In this document: positions 32,334-41,407 of the stretch, piece by piece
How the letters are laid out: every line of letters begins with the position of its first letter
How positions within the stretch are numbered: position 1 is the first letter of the stretch
Source: Polyangiaceae bacterium
GTDB lineage: Bacteria; Myxococcota_A; Polyangia; Polyangiales; Polyangiaceae
NCBI GenBank assembly: GCA_041389725.1
Contig: JAWKRG010000008.1
Location: forward strand, 186,001 to 250,000
DNA length: 64,000 bases
Direction: 5' to 3'
The notes under the pieces: model-generated
Told to the model about the DNA's origin: nothing
The model's input: the letters and a program-made list of their open reading frames with translations, nothing else
Databases searched by the model: none
Position numbers and translations under genes: made by a program

Positions 32334-33617
32334 GTGCTGGACCCTGCGAGTTCGAAGAATCCGACGTTGCCCGCCGGTATGCGCGACTGGCTGCCGGCGG
32401 AAGCGGCAGCCTTGTCGGTCTTGGCTCGACGAGTGCTCGGCAGCTGTGAGGAATTCGGCTACCAGCGCGTGACGGTGCCCGCGTTCGAGTACGCCGAGGT
32501 GCTCGAGCGAGGCCTGGGCGCTCTCGACCCGACGGAGGTGCTGCGCTTCGTCGAGCCGGAAACTGGCGAAATTGTAGCGCTGCGACCGGACATGACGCCC
32601 CAGATCGCGCGGCTCACGGCGTCCCGGCTCGGGGATCGCCCTCTGCCGGCGCGAATCGCCTACGAAGGCTCGGTCGTCCGCTTGCGGCGTGAACGTGCCC
32701 GCCGTCGGCGTCAGATCCCTCAGGCGGGGGCCGAGCTCATCGGCGCGCACGCGCCCGAGGGCGATCGCGAAGTACTGGAAGTGTGCGTCGCATCGGTACG
32801 GTCCGCAGGGCTGTCGGACTTCGTTTTGGATCTCTCTCACGCTCGGGTTGCGGGAGCACTGCTGGAAGAAGCTGCGCCTCAGGTGCGGACGGGTTTGATC
32901 GAGGCGCTCTCGGTGCGCGACCCAGCCCTGGTGCGACAGCGCGCGAGTCGCGCGTCCCTCTCGCACGCCACGGCGCGCGCGCTCGGAAACCTCGTGGACT
33001 TGGCGGGGGGACCCGAAGTGCTGTCGCGCGCAGAGCAGTTGCTCGCATCGACCGCCGCAGCGGCTGGGGTGCGCAGCCTGCGATCGATGGTGGACTGGGT
33101 CGCAGAGCAAGGACTCGCGCCGCGGCTCTTCGTCGACTGTGCAGATGTTCGCCACTTGGCCTACTACACCGGCACGCTTTTTCAGATCTTGGCGGAGGGG
33201 CCCGGGGAGCCGGTCGCCAGTGGCGGGCGCTACGACAACCTGCTGGCGCGCTTCGGTCCGGCCTGGCCCGCCGCGGGGTTTGCCGTCGACTTGGACAACC
33301 TGGCCTGGGCGGTCGGGAGCGACGCCCGCGCCGCGACCGAGGGTGTGGTGCTCTCCGGCGCTGCAGCGGACGAGCTCGCGAAACTCGCGGCCGGTCTGCG
33401 TGAGCGCGGCGTCCGGGCGGTGTGCAGCGAGAGCGGTGAGGCCTACGCGCGCGGATGGGGCTTCACTCATCACGTGCACCTGGGCGGGGCGGATCGAGTC
33501 ATCGCCCTCGCGACCGGGCACGTCGTCTCGCTCAGCGGCGGAAGCAGCGCGGAGCGGGCGGAAAGGATCGCAGCAGTGTTGAAGCAATCACGGGGCGGGG
33601 TTGGAGACGGCGAATGA
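32334..33617 (+). CDS. hisZ: ATP phosphoribosyltransferase regulatory subunit
   Basis: 427 aa paralogue of histidyl-tRNA synthetase that activates short-form HisG at the first step of histidine synthesis. It has the class II synthetase fold (LPAGMRDWLPAEA, then RFVEPETGEIVALRPDMTPQ and ASGGRYDNLLARFG). The class II core is recognisable but motif 2 and the tRNA-binding parts fit HisZ better than HisS. The next gene, purA, overlaps by 4 bases; a hisZ-purA pair is common in proteobacteria. It starts at a GTG and a TAAGCT element ends 9 bases before it. HisS itself remains possible. Confidence 0.78.
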   Translation: MLDPASSKNPTLPAGMRDWLPAEAAALSVLARRVLGSCEEFGYQRVTVPAFEYAEVLERGLGALDPTEVLRFVEPETGEIVALRPDMTPQIARLTASRLGDRPLPARIAYEGSVVRLRRERARRRRQIPQAGAELIGAHAPEGDREVLEVCVASVRSAGLSDFVLDLSHARVAGALLEEAAPQVRTGLIEALSVRDPALVRQRASRASLSHATARALGNLVDLAGGPEVLSRAEQLLASTAAAAGVRSLRSMVDWVAEQGLAPRLFVDCADVRHLAYYTGTLFQILAEGPGEPVASGGRYDNLLARFGPAWPAAGFAVDLDNLAWAVGSDARAATEGVVLSGAAADELAKLAAGLRERGVRAVCSESGEAYARGWGFTHHVHLGGADRVIALATGHVVSLSGGSSAERAERIAAVLKQSRGGVGDGE

Positions 33618-34912
33618 CGTGCATAGTCGTGGTGGGCGCTCAATGGGGCGATGAGGGCAAGGGCAAGGTCGTCGACTTCTGCACGGAGCGCGCCGACGTA
33701 GTGGCGCGCTACGCCGGCGGGCCCAACGCAGGGCACACCCTGGTGGTGGGCGGAGAAAAGACCATCGTCCGGCTGCTGCCGAGCGGCATCCTGCACGCGG
33801 ACACGCGCTGCGTGCTCGGGGACGGCATGGTCGTCGACGCTGCGGTGCTGCTCGGGGAGCTCGACACCCTGCAGGCGCGCGGCGTGCCGCGCGTGTTCGA
33901 GCGAGTGCTCTTGGGCGACCGCGCTCACTTGATCTTGCCGTATCACATCGCGGTGGACGCTGCGCGTGAGGCGCGCGCAGCCACGGCCCTCGGCACGACC
34001 AAGAAAGGGATCGGGCCGACCTACGAAGACAAAGTGCGTCGCGTTGGCGTGCGCACCGGAGACCTGCGTGACCCCGGGCGTCTGCGTCAACGCATGGAGC
34101 TCGCGCTTTCTCAATGGGCGCCCACCCTGCGTGAGTTGGGGGGCAACATGCCCAGCGTGGACTCGCTCCTTGCCGAGCTCGAACCACTCCGCCAGCGCCT
34201 GGTGCCTTTGCTGGGCGACGCCAGCGCGGCGGTCAACGAGGCCCTGGGCCGCGGCGCTCGCGTCGTGCTCGAAGGCGCCCAAGGCGCACTGCTGGACGTG
34301 GACTACGGGACGTATCCCTTCGTCACCAGCAGCTCTGCCATTGCGGGCGGCGCGTGCACCGGACTGGGCCTCGGTCCGAGCCGCATCGATTCGGTGCTGG
34401 GCATCGCGAAGGCGTACACCACACGTGTGGGCAGTGGGCCGTTTCCCACGGAACTGTCGGACGCGCGTGGAGAACACTTGCGGAACGTGGGTGTCGAGTT
34501 CGGCTCCGTGACGGGTCGCCCGCGGCGCACCGGCTGGCTCGATCTGGTCGCGCTGCGCTACGCCGCGCGCATCAATGGCTTGGACGCCGTGGCGCTCACC
34601 AAGCTGGACGTGCTCAGCAGGTTGGACGAGGTGCGAGTCTGCGTGGCGTACCGGACCAGCGACGGAGAGACCCGCGACTTCGTCGACGGACTCGACGCCG
34701 TCGAGCCCGTGTACGAGGTGTTCGAAGGCTGGAGCGACGACATCACGGGCGTGCGGAGAATCGAGGACTTGCCCGCGCCTGCACGTCGCTACTTGGACGC
34801 ACTACAAGAGGCGCTCTCGTTGCCGTTTTCGATGGTGGGTGTGGGGCCGGGACGCGAAGCCACACTGGTGCTGCGAGATCCTTTCCTTGCCCGCACCCGC
34901 GGCAGTTCGTGA
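33614..34912 (+). CDS. purA: Adenylosuccinate synthetase
   Basis: Converts IMP and aspartate to adenylosuccinate with GTP. From the ATG at 33614 it has 432 aa. Signatures are GAQWGDEGKGKVVD at about 8-21, GGPNAGHTLVV near 40, TTKKGIGPTYEDK near 132 and the C-terminal GTP-binding part. The frame is open upstream across the end of hisZ, but the start given overlaps the hisZ stop by 4 bases and fits the family. Confidence 0.95.
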   Translation: MTCIVVVGAQWGDEGKGKVVDFCTERADVVARYAGGPNAGHTLVVGGEKTIVRLLPSGILHADTRCVLGDGMVVDAAVLLGELDTLQARGVPRVFERVLLGDRAHLILPYHIAVDAAREARAATALGTTKKGIGPTYEDKVRRVGVRTGDLRDPGRLRQRMELALSQWAPTLRELGGNMPSVDSLLAELEPLRQRLVPLLGDASAAVNEALGRGARVVLEGAQGALLDVDYGTYPFVTSSSAIAGGACTGLGLGPSRIDSVLGIAKAYTTRVGSGPFPTELSDARGEHLRNVGVEFGSVTGRPRRTGWLDLVALRYAARINGLDAVALTKLDVLSRLDEVRVCVAYRTSDGETRDFVDGLDAVEPVYEVFEGWSDDITGVRRIEDLPAPARRYLDALQEALSLPFSMVGVGPGREATLVLRDPFLARTRGSS

Positions 34913-35014
34913 AATCCACGCCGTAGTCTCGAGCCGAGCGTTCTTTCCGTGCAGATTCCGCCGGCCGCCGCTGCGACGGAATCTCGGGCAGGGTCCCGCC
35001 CGCGAGCGGCGAGG

Positions 35015-35043
35015 GTGCCAAGGCGGCTCGGAGGGGCTAAGCT
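35015..35043 (+). promoter_or_regulatory. Candidate promoter of the TPR pair (leaderless)
   Basis: GTGCCA (35015-35020), a 17-base spacer and TAAGCT (35038-35043), then 6 bases to the GTG at 35050. A purine-rich GGAGGGG lies before the -10, so it cannot act as ribosome binding site on such a transcript. Confidence 0.45.
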
Positions 35044-35049
35044 CCGTCC

Positions 35050-35961
35050 GTGGCGTTGCCGTGGATTCTCGTGCTGGCTTCCGGACTGGCGTTGCCCGAT
35101 CTGAGTGCGGCGGCAGCCCAAAGCCCGCGTCCGGCCGCGTGTCGCAAGGTGACCCGCGGAACGGCGCTGTGGGAAACGGCTCGACAGCCCAAGATGGTCG
35201 CGCACTGCAAGGCATTGGCTCGGGGGTACTCGGAGTTGGAACTCGCCCCCGCGCGGGCGCTGCTCGCGGCCGAGAGTGCTGACCGCGTCGCGCCGGGAAA
35301 GGCCGCGCCCATGGTGCTGGCGGGCCGAGCGCTTGCGGCATTGGGCAAGTACGAAGACGCCTACAAGCGATTCGACAAGGCGCTCGCGATCGACAAGAGC
35401 GCGGTGGAGGAACCCGAGGCGCTGCTGGCCTATGCGCGCAGCGCCATGCGCGCGGGCAAGCAATCCCAGGCCGCCCGCGCCTACAGCGCGCTCGCATCCC
35501 GCATTGCGCTGTTGTCCACGCCGTGGCTTCGGCAACGTGCCGCCATCGAAACCGGACTTTCTGCCATGGACGACGGCAAGCTGCCGCAGGCCATCGGTGT
35601 GCTGAGTGAAGCAAGGCGGCGAGAGAACATGCCTGGGCTGGGCGGCTTGGTGCAGGCCACGCTGGCGCTGGCGTTGGATCGCCAAGGGCGCAGCGAGCAA
35701 GCTCGGGGCGTCGCTCGCGAAGTGGAAGGGGTGCAGGCGCTCTGGGATCTTGCCGAGGCGCCGCCGGCGTCGTGGCCAGCCTACGCGCCGATCGTTCCGC
35801 CAGGGCAGCTGTGGGCAGTCGTTGCGCTCGTCATCGAGCGAGAGGACCGTGGCCAGGCAAAGGACGCTTGGAAGCGTTTCCTCGACAGTCCCGCAGGCCG
35901 TGGGCCGCATCGGGCTCACGCTCAGGCGCATCTGGATCGGCTGAGCGGGAGGGGACGGTGA
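35050..35961 (+). CDS. Secreted TPR-like protein (first of a related pair)
   Basis: 303 aa. A signal peptide (about 1-23, ending AAAAQS) is followed by helical TPR-like repeats (for example YEDAYKRFDKALAIDK). Near residue 37 it has the motif TALWETARQPK, matched by TLWDVAKDPK in the next protein. The two adjacent genes are probably ancient duplicates. It starts at a GTG, and its stop overlaps the next start by 4 bases (GTGA). No enzymatic motif. Likely a periplasmic scaffold or envelope protein. Confidence 0.62.
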   Translation: MALPWILVLASGLALPDLSAAAAQSPRPAACRKVTRGTALWETARQPKMVAHCKALARGYSELELAPARALLAAESADRVAPGKAAPMVLAGRALAALGKYEDAYKRFDKALAIDKSAVEEPEALLAYARSAMRAGKQSQAARAYSALASRIALLSTPWLRQRAAIETGLSAMDDGKLPQAIGVLSEARRRENMPGLGGLVQATLALALDRQGRSEQARGVAREVEGVQALWDLAEAPPASWPAYAPIVPPGQLWAVVALVIEREDRGQAKDAWKRFLDSPAGRGPHRAHAQAHLDRLSGRGR

Positions 35962-36950
35962 GGCGGCGCGGGCTCGTCGCGCTCGCATTCGCCTGCCTGC
36001 TTGCCACGTCGTCGACGGCGAAGGCGGAACCTACGCTCTGGGACGTCGCCAAGGATCCGAAGGTACTGCAAGCCCACCAAGCTCTGGTCGCCGTGGAGCG
36101 CATGATGCTGCGCGCGGAAGGCAGCGCCTTCGACCCCAGCATGCAGCAACGCTTCATGCGCGCCGGTTTGGCCATGCTCGAGCTGTCTGGTGCGGGCATG
36201 TCGGATCCGCGTCTACAGATCGTCCTGGGGGAGCTGCTCGTGGACTCCGCGGTGCAGCGAGACCGCGAGGGACGGGACCTGCTGCTGCAGGCGGTGAAGG
36301 CGGCTCCAGACTCGCCCCTGGCCGGACGAGCGTGGTTCAACATCGCCATCGCCTCGGCGCGCCTGCGCGAGCCCGACCAGGAGCATGAGGCCTACACGCA
36401 TGCCCTGGACAGCGTGTGGGAGCCGGATTTTCGCGCCAACATCCTGATGAACCGCGGTGAGTCCGCGATGGTGATGGGCGAGCTGAGCGCAGCGCTCGGC
36501 GACTACCGACAGGCAGTGAAGCTCGCGACGCGCCCCGAGCTCGTTGCGCTGGCCCACTACGGCTTGGGCATCACCCTCGAACGCCGCGGCAACCTGCCTG
36601 CCGCCTTGAACGCAATGCAGATCGCGCGCTCGATACGACTGCCGCTATACGGTTCGGCCCTCGACTTGCCCAGTGTGTTCTTCGTCCCCGAGTACGACAT
36701 CCACTACTACAAGGCGCTCAGCGCGATGGCGGCCGAACGCAATGACACTTCGCCGGCGAAGAAGCGCAGATTCCTCGATCGCGCCGTGCTCGAATGGGAC
36801 GCCTACCTCGGGCGCGCCCGACCGGAGGCCACGCCGTGGGTCAAGCGCGCGGAGCTGCATCGTGCGCGCTGCGAGCGGGCCCGAGATGCGATCGTCCTGC
36901 CTCGCAAGGCCGCGCGGCGCGCTGGTGGGACCGAGGACGACTTGGAGTAG
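35958..36950 (+). CDS. Secreted TPR-like protein (second of a related pair)
   Basis: 330 aa from the GTG at 35958. A signal peptide (about 1-24, with LVALAFACLLATSSTAKA) and TPR-like helical repeats (GELSAALGDYRQAVKL, then LVALAHYGLGITLERRG). The N-terminal motif TLWDVAKDPK matches the previous gene. The reading frame extends upstream, but the GTG gives a signal peptide and overlaps the previous stop. It is convergent with the PH-domain protein 28 bases away. Confidence 0.6.
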   Translation: MRRRGLVALAFACLLATSSTAKAEPTLWDVAKDPKVLQAHQALVAVERMMLRAEGSAFDPSMQQRFMRAGLAMLELSGAGMSDPRLQIVLGELLVDSAVQRDREGRDLLLQAVKAAPDSPLAGRAWFNIAIASARLREPDQEHEAYTHALDSVWEPDFRANILMNRGESAMVMGELSAALGDYRQAVKLATRPELVALAHYGLGITLERRGNLPAALNAMQIARSIRLPLYGSALDLPSVFFVPEYDIHYYKALSAMAAERNDTSPAKKRRFLDRAVLEWDAYLGRARPEATPWVKRAELHRARCERARDAIVLPRKAARRAGGTEDDLE

Positions 36951-36978
36951 TGCGAGACGCGAGCGCGCGGGTGCCGCG

Positions 36979-38136
36979 TCATGCAGCGCGAGGCAAGGTC
37001 GGCTTGCCCGCCTGGCCGAGCACTTTGCGCACGCCTTCGGCGTCGGCCACGCGCTCCAAGACGGGATAGAGAGATCGACCGCGCTCGCCCTCGCCGAAGG
37101 CGCCACTCGCGGCGAGGGCTCGAGACTGCGGTCCGTCCAGCACCAGGAAGACGTCGAACAATCCGTCGCCGGCGGGCGTGTCAATCACGTGCGCGATGCG
37201 CGAACGGTCTAGATACAGCTCCTCGCGGCCACGCTGAATCAGGACACGCCGATTGGTCACTAGATATCGGGTTTGCTCGATCTGCCGGCGAGGCTGCAGC
37301 ACACCGTCCCAGAAAGCATAGGCCGCCGTCGCGGCGACCACCACGGCGCTGGTCAGTAGCCCTGCCGCCAGAGCAACGAAGCTGAGCGATGCATAGCTCA
37401 GTCCCGCCTCGGCCATCTTCTCCACCACCGGCAGCGCCCCGGAGACCATGCGCGCGAGGACCGCAACCAACATCACGAACAAGAATGCCTTGACCCATGC
37501 TTGTCGAGTTTGCGGCAGATAGGCTCGCGCGCTCGGCAGGGGCTTGCCCGTCCACTCCACACGCTCCCCAGATTCCAGGCGCTGCGCCAGGGGGCGGTCC
37601 TCGTTGGTGGCAGGCGTCACGTCATCGCGTCCCAACACGATCGCTGCCACACGGGCAGGCGCGTTGACGCCATGCAGGCGCAGGCGCAGGCGGCGCCGCA
37701 AGGCGCCCGTGGGTACCGCGCGCACCAGCTCTAGGTCGCCGATTCCCGGGCGAGCGGGATCCCAGAACACGCGCACGAAGCTGACCTGAGTGCGATCCAT
37801 GCTCCGCGAAAACAAGCCACGCCGCCAATACACGCGAGTGTCGGTGATGACGTACTCGACCGCGTCGAACCAGAACTGCGGGCCCTTCAGGCACACGAAG
37901 GCGAGCGCACTGCACCAAGCCGCGAAGATCATCGAGCTGGTGGGTGGAGTCTCCAGGGTTCGAGCGATCACCACCGCGAAGCACAGCGAGATGAAGGTGA
38001 GGGCGATCAGCACGTAGCCCGCGACCCGAAGCGTGGGGGCTGCGTTGGCGGTCTTCGGCCGTCCCCGCCACACCACTCGCTCCCCGCTGTGCGGGTCGCG
38101 TTCGCGCCCGGAGGGGGGGGGACTCGAGGCACTCAC
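36979..38136 (-). CDS. Membrane protein with duplicated bacterial PH domains
   Basis: 385 aa from the GTG at 38136. Two similar halves. The first has GERVVWRGRP, two hydrophobic helices and YVITDTRVYWRRG. The second has GERVEWTGKP, two hydrophobic helices and YLVTNRRVLIQRG. This is the pattern of bacterial PH-domain (bPH2/YdbT-like) membrane proteins with a possible internal duplication. A run of nine G at 38113-38121 lies within codons 6-9. It lies 79 bases downstream of the OmpA-like gene. The start is inferred, since longer frames overlap that gene. Confidence 0.65.
   Translation of the reverse strand: MSASSPPPSGRERDPHSGERVVWRGRPKTANAAPTLRVAGYVLIALTFISLCFAVVIARTLETPPTSSMIFAAWCSALAFVCLKGPQFWFDAVEYVITDTRVYWRRGLFSRSMDRTQVSFVRVFWDPARPGIGDLELVRAVPTGALRRRLRLRLHGVNAPARVAAIVLGRDDVTPATNEDRPLAQRLESGERVEWTGKPLPSARAYLPQTRQAWVKAFLFVMLVAVLARMVSGALPVVEKMAEAGLSYASLSFVALAAGLLTSAVVVAATAAYAFWDGVLQPRRQIEQTRYLVTNRRVLIQRGREELYLDRSRIAHVIDTPAGDGLFDVFLVLDGPQSRALAASGAFGEGERGRSLYPVLERVADAEGVRKVLGQAGKPTLPRAA
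38113..38121. repeat. Nine-base G homopolymer near a gene start
   Basis: Nine consecutive G (plus strand) within the first ten codons of the minus-strand PH-domain gene. Such tracts are prone to slippage and could switch the gene, or could mark a sequencing or assembly error. Confidence 0.6.
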
Positions 38137-38215
38137 CGGACTAAGATGTAGCTCGCCCGCGGATTCGTCCAGGGCTTGGCCGCGCCCCGACCTGAAGGGC
38201 TCGAAATCCGTGGAT

Positions 38216-39301
38216 TTATTGCCAGCGCGGGGCGACGAACACGAATTCGAAGCGGGTGTTCTGGGCATTCGCATCCCCACGCCGCGGATCGACGACGGGC
38301 TGGCGATTGGACGCATGTTCCAGCGCAACCTTGGGTGCCCCGAGCGCGCTGAGGGTTTCGCTCAGCGTCTTGGCGGCGGTCGCCGCGCTCTTGCCGCCGT
38401 GGCTCACGAGCAACAGGGGAAAGCTCGGGTGAGCCTTGGCCACGTTGGCGAGGGCGGCGAGCCAGGCTTCCGCCTCTTTCGTCGGCTTGCCGTCTTTGCC
38501 CAGGATGTTGCGCAAGGTCACGACGACGCCGCGGTCATCCCGGAATGGATAGAACGCCTTGGTGCTCGATAGCGCGCTCAGTAGTGCGTCGGCGTTCTCG
38601 CCGCCGCCAGATGCTTTGTGCTTGCGTCGCACTTCGGTCAGCTGCTGCAAGCACTGAGAGCGGCTGCTGATCGCTGCGTCGATGGGGGCCACTTTCGGAT
38701 TGGTGGCGAGCTCCTTGTCGAGGGCGTCCACGCTCTTTTCGGCGGCATCGAGTCGCGGTGCTTCCCCTAGCAAGCGCGTGGCGGCGCAGAGCAATCGTGC
38801 TTGCGAGGCCAGGGCGCGCGCTGCTTCCATTCTGGCCTGTTCGCGCTCAGCCGAGGCCGGTGTGCTAGGAACCAAGGGCACCGCGTCTTGGGCTACGCGG
38901 ACCTCCATCTCGACACCTTCCGCTTCGGCGGCGACGCGCTTCTGCTTCTCATCGACGCGGGCCAGTTCGCCCTCGACCTTGTCCAGCTCGAGCTTTGCTT
39001 TGGCCAGGCGAGATTCGGCTTTGGAAAGCCGCGAGAGCACCACCGCATGCTCGTAGGCAGCCAAGGCGTGCTCGGCCAGAACCTGCGCGCCACCGACTTG
39101 TCCGTCTTCGTGTGCTGCTTGGGCGCGCCGTTCCAGCTGTCGCGCGCGCGCGAAGACCGTGGGTGCCAACCCCTCAGCTTCGGCCACCGCCGGGGACGAA
39201 CGCGCTGCCTCTAGTTCGCCAAAGATGCGGGGTGGGGGAATGCTCGCGCATGCGATCAGGACGCCACCCACGGCGATCCACAGCGCGCGACGAGCCCTCA
39301 C
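38216..39301 (-). CDS. Coiled-coil lipoprotein with degenerate OmpA-like C-terminus
   Basis: 361 aa. The signal peptide ends in a lipobox (VLIACAS, Cys about 18). A long charged coiled coil follows (about 35-130, with SRLAKAKLELDKVEGELARV and similar heptads). The C-terminal domain (about 235-361) includes SFPLLLVSHGGKSAATAAKTL, which resembles the OmpA peptidoglycan-binding fold, and the last part ends in FEFVFVAP. It overlaps the upstream coiled-coil gene by 4 bases (ATGA) and is followed by the PH-domain gene. An envelope-linking role is an inference. Confidence 0.65.
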   Translation of the reverse strand: MRARRALWIAVGGVLIACASIPPPRIFGELEAARSSPAVAEAEGLAPTVFARARQLERRAQAAHEDGQVGGAQVLAEHALAAYEHAVVLSRLSKAESRLAKAKLELDKVEGELARVDEKQKRVAAEAEGVEMEVRVAQDAVPLVPSTPASAEREQARMEAARALASQARLLCAATRLLGEAPRLDAAEKSVDALDKELATNPKVAPIDAAISSRSQCLQQLTEVRRKHKASGGGENADALLSALSSTKAFYPFRDDRGVVVTLRNILGKDGKPTKEAEAWLAALANVAKAHPSFPLLLVSHGGKSAATAAKTLSETLSALGAPKVALEHASNRQPVVDPRRGDANAQNTRFEFVFVAPRWQ

Positions 39302-39744
39302 GGAGCACCTCCGTCCGGCTGAGCCTTCAAGCTCTCGAGCTTCTGTTGCGCGCGACCACGTCGGGCGACGGTATCGTCGAGCAACGCTTTCGCGCGGCTC
39401 AGCTTTTCTTCAGTCTCGCTCACTCGGCGCTGCGTACTGGTGAGGGTGGCTTCCGCCTTGGCCGCACGCGCCAGGTCCCGCGCCGTCTCGGCCCACTCCA
39501 GGCCGAGCGCGTTCAAGAGTCCGGCGTGGTTGCTGTCGCCGCCCCCCAAGGCGTCCGCGCTGCGGCGCAGGGCATCCTCGGCGTGCGCGATGGGTTCCGC
39601 CACCACCGCGCGCTCTGCTGGCCGTTGCGCCAACTCTTGGAGGATGGCTTCCGCGCGGCCCCGGTCATCACCGCGTGATGCGACGGCAACGCAGGGCAGC
39701 GTCGCCATCCAGACGAGCAAGGCAAAACGGCGGCGGGAGCGCAC
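39298..39744 (-). CDS. Secreted coiled-coil protein
   Basis: 148 aa from a GTG at 39744. A signal peptide (about 1-23, FALLVWMATLPCVAVAS) is followed by an all-helical charged region (RVSETEEKLSRAKALLDDTV). It is the first gene of a three-gene minus-strand operon with a coiled-coil lipoprotein and a PH-domain membrane protein. No family is recognised. Confidence 0.58.
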   Translation of the reverse strand: MRSRRRFALLVWMATLPCVAVASRGDDRGRAEAILQELAQRPAERAVVAEPIAHAEDALRRSADALGGGDSNHAGLLNALGLEWAETARDLARAAKAEATLTSTQRRVSETEEKLSRAKALLDDTVARRGRAQQKLESLKAQPDGGAP

Positions 39745-39750
39745 GGCGCG

Positions 39751-39779
39751 AACAAGCCACGGGGCACCGCCTTCGTCAA
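39751..39779 (-). promoter_or_regulatory. Candidate promoter of the envelope operon (leaderless)
   Basis: On the minus strand TTGACG (39774-39779), a 17-base spacer and CTTGTT (39751-39756), 6 bases before the GTG at 39744. The -35 is strong, the -10 weak. The spacing equals that at the other leaderless candidates. Confidence 0.4.
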
Positions 39780-39902
39780 GGGTCTTCGCGCAAATGCAGC
39801 TTGCTGCGGGTGCCGAGCCCCAGGCGATTTCGGCTTCCTCCTACCCAGGTCGGTGGCTACGCTGCCGCCGGTTGCCCGATGCGCAGCCAGCGGAGGCAGA
39901 CA

Positions 39903-40340
39903 GTGCGAAATCGAGCCAGCTGGGACGAATACTTCATGGCAATCGCGCGCGAGGTCAGCACGCGTGCGACCTGCTCGCGAAAGCACGTGGGCGCGGTGAT
40001 CGTGCGCGACAAGATGATCCTGGCGACGGGATACAATGGCTCCATCCGAGGTCTTTCTCACTGCGACGACGATGACCACATGATGGAAGCGGGGCACTGC
40101 GTGCGCACGGTGCACGCAGAGGCGAACGCCATCGTGCAGGCGGCGCGCAACGGCGTTCGCTTGGAGGGCGGGTCCATCTACGTCACGGCCTCGCCCTGCT
40201 GGGGCTGCTACAAAATGATCGCCAACGCCGGTCTGAATCGCATCGTCTTTGGCGAGTTCTACCGCGACGAGCGCATCTTTCAGTTCAGCGAGAAGCTGGG
40301 CATTGCCCTGACACACCTGCCCGCGGAGAGTGAAGCATGA
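39903..40340 (+). CDS. Deoxycytidylate (dCMP) deaminase-like protein
   Basis: 145 aa zinc deaminase. Active-site motifs are TVHAEANAI (His71, Glu73) and SPCWGC (Cys99, Cys102). The N-terminal WDEYFMAIAREVSTRATCSR and a second Cys/His-rich loop (LSHCDDDDHMMEAGHC) fit the ComEB/dCMP deaminase group, which makes dUMP for dTMP synthesis. GGAGG at 39892-39896, 6 bases before the GTG at 39903, sets the start. It overlaps ddl by 4 bases. Confidence 0.85.
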   Translation: MRNRASWDEYFMAIAREVSTRATCSRKHVGAVIVRDKMILATGYNGSIRGLSHCDDDDHMMEAGHCVRTVHAEANAIVQAARNGVRLEGGSIYVTASPCWGCYKMIANAGLNRIVFGEFYRDERIFQFSEKLGIALTHLPAESEA

Positions 40341-41326
40341 CGGAGCCCCGCTCCCGCGTTGCGGTAATCGTCGGCGGCCCCGGATGTGAGGCGAACGTGA
40401 GTCGCACCTCGGGCGCGGCCGTGGCAGAGGCGCTCGTGGAGCGCGGCTTCGAATGTCAGTGCATCGAGCTGGGCCAGGACACCGTGCGCGAATTGCAGGC
40501 CCAAGGGGCCGAGGTCGCTTTTCCTGTCAGCCATGGACCCGTTGGCGAAGACGGCTGTCTGCAGGGGCTGTTGGAAGTTCTCGATCTGCCCTACGTGGGT
40601 TCCGCGGTGCTCGCCAGCGCCCTGGCCGCGCACAAGCCCGCGGCCAAGCGCCTGTTCAAGATCGCGGAGCTGCCGCTGGCACCGGACGCGCTGGTGACGG
40701 ACAGCGCCGATCTGGCGCAGCAGGCCGAAGGGTTGCGCGCGCGGCTCGGCGCTGAGCTCGTGGTCAAGCCGGCGAGTGGCGGCTCCGCAATCGCTACCAC
40801 ACGCGTGACTGCTACCGATCCGCTGACGACCCTCGTGGCGGCACTGTCCGAGGCTCTTGCAGTCGACGAAGCGGCGCTGGTGGAAGCGTTGATTCCGGGG
40901 GAGGAAGTGACCTGCGGTGTGCTCGAACGCGACGCGGAGGCCCGCGCGTTGCCACCTACGCTGATCGAGTCCCGCGCGGCCAGCTGGTACGACTTCGAGT
41001 CCCGCTACGCAGCGGGCGGCAGCGTCCATCGCTGCCCAGCTCCGTTCCCGCCCGGCCTCAGCGAGCGAATCCAGTCGGTGGCGCTCGCCGCGCACCGGAC
41101 GCTGGGTTGCAGAGACCTCTCTCGCGCCGACTTCATCGTGGACCCCGATACCGACACCGTCACGCTGCTCGAGGTCAACACCCTGCCGGGCATGACGAGC
41201 ACCAGCTTGTATCCAGAGGCTGCCGCGGCAGATGGCATCGCCTTTGGCGAGTTGTGCGAACTCTTGGTGCGCCGCGCCCTTTCCCGCGGACGGCGTATGC
41301 AACGCCAAGCACTGGCGATGCCTTGA
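40337..41326 (+). CDS. ddl: D-alanine--D-alanine ligase
   Basis: ATP-grasp enzyme that joins two D-Ala for peptidoglycan synthesis (329 aa). It has VAVIVGGPGCEANVSRTSG at the N-terminus (the usual reading is GGxSxExxVS with the catalytic Glu kept), PVSHGPVGEDGCLQGLLE, PYVGSAVLASALAAHK, ELVVKPASGGSAIAT and LLEVNTLPGMTSTSLYP. The ATP-grasp and substrate-binding residues are present. It overlaps the dCMP deaminase by 4 bases. The start is the ATG at 40337. Confidence 0.9.
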   Translation: MTEPRSRVAVIVGGPGCEANVSRTSGAAVAEALVERGFECQCIELGQDTVRELQAQGAEVAFPVSHGPVGEDGCLQGLLEVLDLPYVGSAVLASALAAHKPAAKRLFKIAELPLAPDALVTDSADLAQQAEGLRARLGAELVVKPASGGSAIATTRVTATDPLTTLVAALSEALAVDEAALVEALIPGEEVTCGVLERDAEARALPPTLIESRAASWYDFESRYAAGGSVHRCPAPFPPGLSERIQSVALAAHRTLGCRDLSRADFIVDPDTDTVTLLEVNTLPGMTSTSLYPEAAAADGIAFGELCELLVRRALSRGRRMQRQALAMP

Positions 41327-41355
41327 GGCTCACCCGCAGGTGATTTTGTGGGCGA

Positions 41356-41383
41356 GGCTCCGACTCCCATCGGGATCGGAGCC
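41356..41383. terminator. Strong hairpin between convergent ddl and PilZ genes
   Basis: GGCTCCGA-C-TCCC-ATC-GGGA-TCGGAGCC: 12 base pairs with one bulge. No T-tract. It can form in transcripts from both strands and probably ends both genes. Confidence 0.5.
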
Positions 41384-41407
41384 CTGCCAAGACTGCTCGA
41401 AAGGAAC

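Noticed and set aside
33455..33613. Upstream extension of the purA frame
   Set aside because: It lies over the end of hisZ; MTCIVVVGAQWGDEGKG is the normal PurA N-terminus.
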